Assembly: GCA_016271365.2 (NCBI GenBank)
Contig: CM057456.1
Span: 610,271,501 to 610,335,500 of the forward strand
Direction of reading: 5' to 3'
Length of the DNA: 64,000 bases
Source of the DNA: Neoceratodus forsteri
Lineage: Eukaryota; Chordata; Ceratodontiformes; Ceratodontidae
Shown: positions 44,461 through 52,534 of the stretch, piece by piece
How the letters are laid out: each line of letters begins with the position of its first letter
How positions within the stretch are numbered: position 1 is the first letter of the stretch
The notes under the pieces: generated by a model
What the model saw: only the letters and a program-made list of their open reading frames with translations
Told to the model about the DNA's origin: nothing
Databases searched by the model: none
Translations under genes and position numbers: made by a program

Positions 44461-44573
44461 CTGGTCCTGCATTCGAGCACCCAGTGACCGTAGGGGCTCC
44501 GAGCAGCCAGCGGGCGGGCGGCGACCGCCAAGCCGAAAAGGGAACCAGGAGGCCGAGAGAGACAGCCAGAAAG
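44461..44573 (+). repeat. Isolated seventh 113 bp unit
   Basis: One full unit, 'ctggtcctgcattcgagc' to 'gacagccagaaag', flanked by acceptor-like 'ctccttttcag' and donor-like 'gtacggga'. Same length and phase as the array units. Confidence 0.93.
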
Positions 44574-45121
44574 GTACGGGAAAGCCGCAAAATTTTTGCC
44601 CACCCCCCCTCTTGGGTGTTTCTTTTATACACTCCTTCCCGCCTAAACTCCGATCTCCGCCCATTACTAATTCCGAGCCAATACCGTGCGCCACTCCTCA
44701 CACCACCATTAGTATTTTAACCCTTACCTATCCTCCACCATGCTGCTGTTACTCCTAATGCTGCTCTGCCCTCACTTTCCTCCTATCCTGAGAAGGAGAC
44801 GAAAAGCCCATGCCCTGGTGCCCAAAGCGCTATTCAAGCTGGCCCCTCTTTTCCAAAGTGGATGTCTTCAATTTCCTCAAGTATACACTACCGCTTCTAC
44901 ACAATAATCCTTGGGGCATCCCACAAAAGGCTCATATCCAGTTCCATATTTCATAAGCCCCCAACTCCACTCTTGGCAGTACAGAGCCCCTATGCCTGTC
45001 CATTAAGCTGGTTTTATTTGGCAAGTTATCTAACCACACAGCAGGCTCAAGACCCTCTAAACACTGGACCCCAAGCAAGAAGAGAAAATCCTCTGGCTAT
45101 TCCTTCCCTCTATCACTTGAA

Positions 45122-45187
45122 GCCCTCATTAAATTAATTCTCTTCCTGCTGATCTGTGCTGGCACTGTTGAAACCAATCCTGGACCC
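45122..45187 (+). other. 2A-like motif after hydrophobic leader (family B copy 1)
   Basis: In frame with the endonuclease ORF, the hydrophobic run LIKLILFLLICAG is followed by TVETNPGP (NPGP at about 45,176-45,187). 2A peptides have the consensus D-V/I-E-x-N-P-G-P and cause ribosomes to skip a peptide bond before the last Pro. Here the D is T. 2A-like motifs are known at the N-terminus of several LINE ORFs. Confidence 0.7.
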
Positions 45188-45930
45188 ACAGAAAGCTCTA
45201 TCTCCCCAGCCGACTTGACCTCCATAAAAGGCCTGAGTTTTCTTCATATCAACATCTGCAGCCTCCTCAAAAAGTTCTCATTAATACAGGCCTGGGTTGC
45301 ACACATCTTACCTGACTTTCTGGTAATCTCCGAAACATGGCTCAAATCTGCAACAAATGACAGAGAAATAAATCTTCCCAACTATCAGCTCTTCAGATCT
45401 GATCGTCCATCCAGGGGCGGTGGAGTGGCCATTTATGTTAAAGCAAATATCTCTGCATCCAGCCTCAATATTACATCACAGCCAAAGGAATTCGAATGCT
45501 TATCCCTTAAAATATCTCTTCCCAATATGTCAGCTTTTCAATTGATTGGTTGCTATAGGCCCCCCCCTCAGCAGGCCTAAAACTCCTATCCCACCTGGAC
45601 ACTATAATTAAATTAGGCCCAGAAGACACCATCATTTTAGGCGACCTGAATTTAAATTGGCTAGCCAATGCATCCGCACCCCTAGTATCCTTTTGTGACA
45701 CTCATGGCTTCACTCAATTAATTAAAGAACCAACAAGGATTAACCCAAAAAACAAAAATAACAGCACACTTCTGGACATTATGCTGGTCAATAAGCCTCA
45801 CCTGTATTCTCATGCTGGAGTGCTATTTAGTGACATAAGCGATCACTGTTCCATAGCTGGTATAAGATCTTCATTCAAGCCATCCAACCCAGCAAAATTT
45901 CTCCCAAAAAAGGTCTAAAAAGAACCTTAA
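45188..45930 (+). pseudogene. Family B copy 1 endonuclease
   Basis: Starts after the NPGP motif. Blocks: LSFLHINICSLLKKFSLI (N-terminal), FLVISETWLKS (ETW), RGGGVAIYVKANI, and, after a frameshift in a run of nine C at about 45,560, IILGDLNLNWLA (GDlN), KEPTRINPKNKNNSTLLDIM and FSDISDHCSIAG (SDH). Catalytic residues are largely retained. One indel prevents continuous translation. Acts as the target-site nickase. Confidence 0.88.
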
Positions 45931-46123
45931 TATCACAGGATACCTCCATGATTTGTGTCACACCATGCGCTGGCAAGATTTCTATCTCACAGCTTCAGTA
46001 GAGATAGCTCTACAAGTCTGAAATGACATTATCACTAGTGCCCTCAACATACATGCACCTCTCTCCAGTGTCAGAACCAAGCTCAAAACCTGTCGATGGT
46101 TCTCTGCTGACCTTAAATCCGCA

Positions 46124-48006
46124 TTGCTTGCTAGGGACAAGCTCTGGAAAAGGGCAAGAAAGACCAAAGACCCAAATGATTGGCTTCAATTCAGAAAAGC
46201 CAGAAACTCCTGCACAAAAAAAGTGAGAAATGCCAAGGCTGCCTTCTATACAACAGAACTGGATGCCTCCTACCATAACCCTGCCAGATTCTGGGGGACC
46301 ATAAAGGGGATCTTAGAACAAGATTCTACCCCTGTCTTACCACCCAAAGTGCACCTAAACAATGTGGATATGACTAACAAGCAAGAAATCTTAAATGCCT
46401 TCAACAACCATTTCACTACAGCCGGCCTAGCATTCGACTCCTCTCCAGCAAATCTATTGCGGTCACAATTAAACTTCCAGACTACTGAGGCACATAAGGC
46501 TACTTCCACATTTTCCTTTAAGCCTATTCTTTTAAAACAAGTAGAAGACCTACTACTCCATTTGGATACAACTAAAAGCGCAGGTGCAGACTCTCTGGAC
46601 CCCTATTTTCTAAAAATTGCTCTGCACGCCTTAGCAGCCCCCCTAACTCACCTTTTCAATTTGTCACTAGCCACTGGATCTATTGCTGCAATTTGGAAAA
46701 CAGCTCAAGTGTTTCCTCTACTCAAGGCAGGTGACCTCATGGACCTCAATAACTATAGGCCCATATCCATCTTACCAGTATTGTCCAAAATGCTTGAAAA
46801 ACTAGTGAACAGCCAATTAAGTGCCTATCTTGACACAATAATCTGCTTAATCCAGCTCAATCTGGTTTTAGATCCATGCACAGCACCATCTCTGCCTTAG
46901 CAAAAGTCACTAATGATTGGCAGACTGAATTAGACAAAAAGAATAATATCTGTGCTGTATTTCTGGATTTAAGCAAAGCCTTTGATACTGTGGACCATGA
47001 ACTACTAATCTCCTCTCTACACTCCATAGGCCTCGACTCAGTCTCTCTTCAATGGTTCAGATGCTACCTCTCTGGTAGACTACAGCATGTAAAAAATGAA
47101 GGTGACCTATCTACCTCAAAACCACTCCTAAGAGGTGTACCACAAGGTTCCATCCTGGGCCCTATCCTCTTTGCCATTTATATCAATAATATTGATTCCA
47201 ACCTCACCAAATCTAATATTCACCTTTTTGCAGATGATACTGTCCTATACGTCAGTAGTCCCACACCATCAAAAGCCTGTGAACTTTTACAATATGAGTT
47301 CTCTCTGCTGCAGCACAAACTACTAGAAAAGAAACTCCTACTGAATGCTAAGAAAATGAAAGCCATGTTCTTCTCCTCCAAGAGCTTCTCTTCCACTCTC
47401 ACACCAAACACCCTTCCCCAATTATCTACCATCCTTGGTGAAAGTCTGGACTATGTGGATAAATTTAAATATCTTGGGGTTTGGATTGACAATAGACTTG
47501 ACTACACTAGCCACACTGAAGAACTCCTGAAGAAGCTCAGGCAGAGACTTGGCCTATTCTACAGAATAAAACATTACCTAACCAGAGATTCTAAACAAAG
47601 ATTAATCCTGGCATCATTCCTATCCCTCATTGATTATGCTGATTTCCTGTATAGTCATTGCTCCTTTTCCCACTTAAACAAGCTGGATACCTTGTATCAT
47701 AGAGCTCTTAGATTCATTACAGACCTTCCTTTCAGCACCCACCATTGCTCTCTCTATACTGCAGTCGGCTGGACATCCCTACATCATAGAAGAAACAATA
47801 ATGCTGCTCTATGGATCTACAAAGCTCTAACAAACAAATTACCATCCTACATTTCAGATTGTTTTACCCAGGTCATATCCAGACCATATGACCTAAGGAA
47901 CAACAAACTCATCATGCTGAAGATACCTGTTACCTGTACCCGGCATGGGAGGGCAGCAATCAGCTACTCTCTAGCACTTATTTGGAACCTCTTCAAAAGA
48001 TCCTGA
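46124..48006 (+). pseudogene. Family B copy 1 reverse transcriptase
   Basis: First frame 46,124-46,900: KSAGADSLDPYFLKI, AAIWKTAQVFPLLKAGD, LNNYRPISILPVLSKMLEK. One frameshift near 46,848, then frame 46,876-48,006 (376 codons): AVFLDLSKAFDTVDHELL (motif A), LLRGVPQGSILGPILFAIYI (motif B), HLFADDTVLYV (motif C, FADD at 47,227-47,238), LLNAKKMKAMFFS, FKYLGVWIDNRLDY and the C-terminal HRALRFITDLPFSTHHC block. All catalytic residues are present and there is only one break, so this is a comparatively young copy. Confidence 0.93.
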
Positions 48007-48394
48007 AGTTGAATACCCTCATTCCATTAACATCCTTCAAAAGCTATACACTAGTCTCTTTCCAGAGCCATGCAACTGTTTTCACAAGGCCTAGTCCTAC
48101 CACAACCCACTTTTTCTCCCACACCCTCTTTTTCCTCACACTTCCACCCTTAATTTGTTTTGTAGCCTTCACCCACTTAACTCATACCTGACCTTATTCC
48201 CAAAATCCCACCTCCATCGCTTTAATCTTTCATTACTGTCTTATTTTGCTCCTTTTATTATAACCCAGTTTCTTTGGCTCATTGCCTTGTATATATGTGA
48301 ATATTCTTGCTTTTTGTTCATTTATAATGTCCTTGTTTTTGTATTCAATCTATATCTTGTATTTGTGTAAAAAATTGTACCTTTGTATTGTTAT

Positions 48395-48480
48395 GACCAA
48401 TCAGGTCCATCTTGTAAATGAGCTATGCTCAATGATGCTCGCCTGAATAAATAAAGATTTTGATTGATTGATTGATTGAT
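48395..48480 (+). other. Family B 3'-terminal stem-loop and (TTGA)n tail
   Basis: 'aatgagctatgctcaatg' forms a short stem (TGAGC/GCTCA). It is followed by 'aataaataaagattttga' and a TTGA-type tetranucleotide repeat. The same stem-loop occurs at about 56,123 and 62,733. Confidence 0.8.
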
Positions 48481-48672
48481 TGAAACATGCGTTTGTGAGT
48501 TCTTTTGTTTCAAAATGAAACTGACCCATGCAGTCTCTAGAGGTTCTAGAATGCTGTTCTACCACAGCAGGGTAGAATCACATTCCATGACCTTTGAACT
48601 GTGGTACAACAGCATTTTGAAAGGGATGGAATTCTATGCAGAACAACACTCCACTATACACTATAGTCTGGG
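48481..48672. repeat. Second foldback at the far side of the family B insertion
   Basis: 'aatgctgttctaccacag' (about 48,552) pairs with 'ctgtggtacaacagcatt' (about 48,599-48,616) around a 31 nt centre. 'actatacactata' (48,653-48,665) is the complement of 'tatagtgtatagt' at 43,383-43,395 on the other side of the LINE. It probably belongs to a foldback into which family B copy 1 inserted, though the relation to hairpin copy 2 is unclear. Confidence 0.6.
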
Positions 48673-48675
48673 CTT

Positions 48676-50815
48676 GCTTACTTAGTCCACAGCAAGTTGG
48701 ATTTTTTCCGGGTAGATCTTCTGCAGACCACCTATGTAAGTTAAGTCACATCTTTCAAGTTGCTAAATCTTCTCCTCCTCCTCTTCCTATGGCCCTAATT
48801 TCTCTTGATGCCAAGAAGGCTTTTGATAGAGTCGACTGGGCCTTCCTTTGTTTAACCCAGCAGAAAATGGGATTCCTTCCCACATTCTTTCAATGGCTTC
48901 AAGTAATTTACTCTTCCCCGTCTGCCAAAATATACTGCAATGGGGTCTTTTCTTCCTCTTTTCCCCTACACACAGGTACCCTCCAAGGCTGCCCTCTCTC
49001 TCTCTCTCTCTCTCCCTCCTTTCCTTTTTAATTTATACCGCAAACCTCTTATTAGACAGCTCAAAGCCTCTCCTAACATACACGGCATCCTGGTTGGGGA
49101 TTCAGTGCTGTCTCTTTCAGTATATGTTGACGATGTCCTACTGCATCTCTCTCACTCTGCCGCCTCACTCACTGAAACTTTGAAAGTGATTGACCAGTTT
49201 AGTCGTTATTCCAACTACAAACTGAATTGCAACAAAACCAAGATTTTTCCCCTTCATCATTTGGTTTATAGATACGATATCACTGGTTTTGGCATGCAAT
49301 GGGCCCCAGGTCTATCAAATATCTGGGAGTATCTTTAGCTACTGATCCCTTTCTCATGAAGAAGTTGAATCTTGAGGACCTAATTGTTGTCATACCACAA
49401 GATTTACTAAGATGGAAATCTCTTCCTATTTCACTCTGGGGTACAATTAACATTATTAAAATGAATATTCTCCCTACACTCTTCTATCCCTTAAACATGC
49501 TTAATGTCTGGCTTCCTCTCTTCTTTTTCAAACACATCCACTCACTAGTCACAACTTTTATCTGGCTAGATAAGTTCCCCAGGCACTCATATCTCAAGTT
49601 AGGGCTCCATAAAGAGTCGGGAGGACTTAAATTGCCCAACATTCTACTTTATTACTGGGCCAGCCATCTTCATAAGTGTGGTGAAAGGCGTTCTACTTCT
49701 CAAGCTTCGGCCAAGGACAACTATATCCCTATCTGGTTGCAGATAGACTCCCTCTTACTTTCTGCCCATAATCTCCCTCTCTCCCTCCACTATTCTTTTC
49801 TCTCCTTGGAAATCCCTGCCAGTGCCCCTGCGTTCTTCCCCAATCGGTACGTCTATTAAAGTTTTCTCACAAATATGTGCTTCCCTAAAGATTCTTCCTT
49901 CTAAAGATTTCTCCCAATCTGTCTTCTCTAACCTAAACATTAAGATTGGGGACAGTATGCTGTCTCTCCCAGTTAGCTTCCCCAACTTCGCGAGGCCAGG
50001 GTGTCTGATTTCTACGCCCAGAACTCGCTTCTCTTTTCTCCGGAGATACTAGCAAACTTTCAGTTGGGCCCAACTTGTATTTTCAAAATCTGTCAGTTAC
50101 GACATCTGATATTACAGCAGTTCGGTCCCACTCCAAAGGCTTCTGACCTTGGCAACCTACTGATTCAGATACAAGATCTAGCAATCAGACCCCATGGGAC
50201 TTCTCTTATATATTCGTTTTTACTCTCCACCCTCCACCCTTCCCCACCGGTTGGCTCCAGGGTCTGGGAGGCCTTGATGCCAGACTCTACACTCAGTCGG
50301 ACCCGTATCTGGAAATACCTATATAAATATCTAACTCAGGACCGGCTACAGCTTACTCAATATCATATTCTAAACAACATGTACTACACCCCTGTCAAAC
50401 TAGTTAAGATGGGTCACCTTCTCTCATCCACTTGTTCCAGATGTGGCAAAACAGATGGTACACTCTTGCATGTTCTGTGATCCTGCGAAAAGTTCTTGCC
50501 TTTATGGGAGCTAATTGAAGAATGGACTGACCCCCTATTGGGGCTGGAAGGCATTTTCACTCCAGAAATATATGTTGTTGGAGATTACACTCAGATTATG
50601 GTCAAAGAAAGGAGACACCACATGGCTCTCATTTCCCCTGGATGTCAAAAAATTGGTCCTTAAACACTGGTTGGACCAAACATCAGTCTCATACCGTGAA
50701 TGGCTACGTGAGCTCTCCTGTCTCCAGACCATGTGCCTGATTGCCAGTACTCATCATCGAATACCACATTTCAAAAAGAAATGGGGCAATCTTTATGCCC
50801 TTTATTTGCATTAAG
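48676..50815 (+). pseudogene. L1 #2 ORF2, RT remainder and C-terminus
   Basis: Resumes in frame with LLSPQQVGFFPGRSSADHL, MALISLDAKKAFDRVDWAFL (motif A), GTLQGCPLSLSL (motif B, followed by a CT-repeat expansion and frameshift), SVYVDDVLLHLS (motif C at 49,123-49,134; YVDD for the usual YADD/FADD), a frameshift near 49,300, then IKYLGVSLATDPF, ISLWGTINIIKMNILP, KESGGLKLPNILLYYWASHL. The C-terminal part (50,001-50,480) has QYHILNNMYYTPVKLVKMG and CSRCGKTDGTLLHVL, the cysteine motif. Stops follow to about 50,815. Confidence 0.9.
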
Positions 50816-51052
50816 GCTTCCTTCTGGGTTCTCTCTGGTTCCCTGCTGCATGTATATGCTTACCTTGTGGCATTGTTACTTTTTAGTTTCTTCTTCTGGA
50901 CCATATAACACACTCCATGGGGGGTGAAGAGGGGAGGTGTTAGGGGGGTGGGGGAGGGGGATACCAGTTGGTCATGTTCAATGTCTTGTATAATTACATT
51001 GTTGGTGGTTGTATATTAAAAACTCAATAAAGTTGATTTAATTAAAAAAAAA

Positions 51053-51067
51053 AACTCTCCCAGAGGG
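51053..51067. repeat. L1 #2 right TSD
   Basis: Exact copy of 37,002-37,016, following 'attaaaaaaaaaa'. It proves that everything between is one L1 insertion plus later nested insertions. Confidence 0.93.
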
Positions 51068-51334
51068 CAGATTTCTAGAACCTTTAGATGGTACTTAGAA
51101 TTTTGCCCTTTGGGGGAGTTTTTGAGAATCTCACTTTAGGGGATGTGGTGGCTTGTGTCTGCCACATGTCCCCTAGCACCATGCTGCAGCCCATTTTGTG
51201 GCACATTAGGGGTAGCTGCCTTTGGCACACACAGCCTGCGGTGGATTGCTCCCGGCGCAGCATTTGGTGCAAGCGGCACTTTGCGCCATTCATTATGGCA
51301 CAAGCCCCTTGCACCATGCTGGGAGCTTTGTGAC
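51068..51334. other. Non-coding flank of L1 #2 with short palindromes
   Basis: Contains 'aggggatgtggtggc'/'gccacatgtcccct' imperfect stems and many 'gcacca'-type words. Its relation to the DIRS recombinase fragment that follows is likely but not shown. Confidence 0.4.
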
Positions 51335-51552
51335 TCAAGCCCTCTTTGGATAAGATCGAGACTGCAGGCCATGTAGTACAGTGAGGCCAAAACCCACATG
51401 TCTGTGAGAGATAATGTCCAGACTATAGTAACTAGTGAACATACGGACAGTACTCCAGGTGGCCACGGTGCAAATGTCAGCAATAGGGACCTCACAAAAG
51501 CAAGCCACAGAGGTGGCAGTACTTCTTATGGAATGCCCCTTGATAGTTCCCA
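51335..51552 (-). pseudogene. DIRS-type tyrosine recombinase C-terminal fragment (second DIRS)
   Basis: A 74-codon minus-strand frame: KGHSIRSTATSVA (H-x-x-R box, HSIR), VPIADICTVATWSTVRMF, then SYYSLDI with the presumed nucleophilic Tyr. It parallels AHSTRG...HYSLDV in the DIRS at 1,000-2,052 but is diverged, so it represents another DIRS-like lineage. No other part of this element was found. It is cut by CR1 copy e. Confidence 0.75.
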
Positions 51553-52226
51553 GAAACATAGAAACATAGACTTTGACAGCAGATAAGGACCGCTTGGCCC
51601 ACCCAGTCTGCCCATTTCCTACCTATTGGATAAGCTGCAGATCCTAGTTTTACCAACAGCCTACTTCCTCCTACTCCCCACTAGGACTGCCTTATGTCTG
51701 TCCCATACATTCTTAAATTCCCCACTGTTTTTGACCCCATGACCTCCTCAGAAAGGCCATTCCATGTGTCACTAGTTCTCCCCTTAGTTCTTTTAGAATT
51801 TTGGGGTGAATCCCGTCAGGCCCCATTGCTTTGTCCACCTTCAGTTTTAGGAGTTCTTTCAGGACCCTTTCTTTTGTGAATGGACTGGAATCGACCCCCC
51901 ATCCAGTGTGCTTCTATTATTTGGTTTAGGTACCTCCCTCCTCTTCTTTTGTGAATACTGTGCTGAAGTATTCGTTCAGCATCTCTGCTTTGTCACTGTC
52001 GCCCGCTGCCCACCCCCCCCTTTATTAAGCCTCACTATCCCTTCCCTGGTCTTTCTTCACTCCCTAATGTACCTGTAAAAGGTTTTATCCCACTTCTTAA
52101 CTGAATTGGCTATCTTTTCCTTGGTTTGGGCCTTTGCTATTCTGACTGCCTTCCCTGCTTCCTTCTGCTTTAACTGGTACAGTTCTCTGTCCTGCTTCTT
52201 CAGTGTTTCCTTATACTTCCTCTAGT
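51553..52226 (-). mobile_element. CR1 LINE copy e with internal deletion, minus strand
   Basis: Starts with the inverted tail 'gaaacatagaaacatag' and 3' UTR of the copies a-d family, but at about 51,775 jumps straight to the RT fingers/EN-RT linker region (minus-strand blocks like KAMGPDGIHPKIL and the lysine-rich linker). The whole RT palm and thumb (about 1.2 kb) is absent. Confidence 0.85.
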
Positions 52227-52467
52227 TCAGCCCTAGAACTCTCCTCTTCACCTCTCACTGACCTAAGCACTGCACCTCTCTATTTCTAGTACACCCCCCC
52301 TCCTTTACCTCGCCTCCCCATTTCTCCTTCCTCCCTTTTCTCCTCCCCTCGCCTATGTCTATCCGAGCACTTTTTCTAATCTCAGTAAATTATTATATTA
52401 CTTTTCAATCCCCTAACACTAAAACTGTATCCTTGTCTACGAACTGTGGGCATTCACAAAGAAAAAA

Positions 52468-52524
52468 GTGCTCCTCCTGCTCCTCCTCCTCTGCTCAAGC
52501 AATGTGGAGCTGAATCCTGGCCCT
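52468..52524 (+). other. 2A-like motif after leucine run (family B copy 2)
   Basis: A run of seven leucines then CSSNVELNPGP (NPGP ends at 52,524). Compared with 2A consensus D-V-E-x-N-P-G-P the first D is N. The same layout as copy 1: hydrophobic segment directly before the motif. Confidence 0.72.
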
Positions 52525-52534
52525 CTGATACTAC

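Larger units (their letters stand above)
43417..48480 (+). mobile_element. L2-like LINE family B, copy 1, full length with 5' monomer array
   Basis: Order: six tandem 113 bp GC-rich units, a 367 bp spacer, a seventh unit, a short leader, an N-terminal hydrophobic segment with a 2A-like NPGP motif, endonuclease, RT, and a 3' UTR ending in a stem-loop and (TTGA)n. Related copies B2 and B3 lie at 52,235-56,183 and 59,419-62,765. I place it in the CR1/L2/Rex group of the Jockey superfamily by RT motifs and 3' end; the exact clade needs a tree. Inserted in or next to hairpin sequence within L1 #2. Confidence 0.85.
37017..51052 (+). mobile_element. L1 LINE #2, full length, with nested insertions
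   Basis: Structure: 5' UTR beginning 'ggggagatcacatgatg', CR1 copy c inside it, ORF1, inter-ORF region holding CR1 copy d, ORF2 split by a hairpin and a 5 kb family B LINE, 3' UTR with 'caataaagttgattta' and an A-tail. A perfect 15 bp TSD bounds it. Without insertions the element is about 6.7 kb, a normal L1 size. Several stops are CGA-to-TGA or CAG-to-TAG type changes, which fit CpG decay. Confidence 0.93.
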
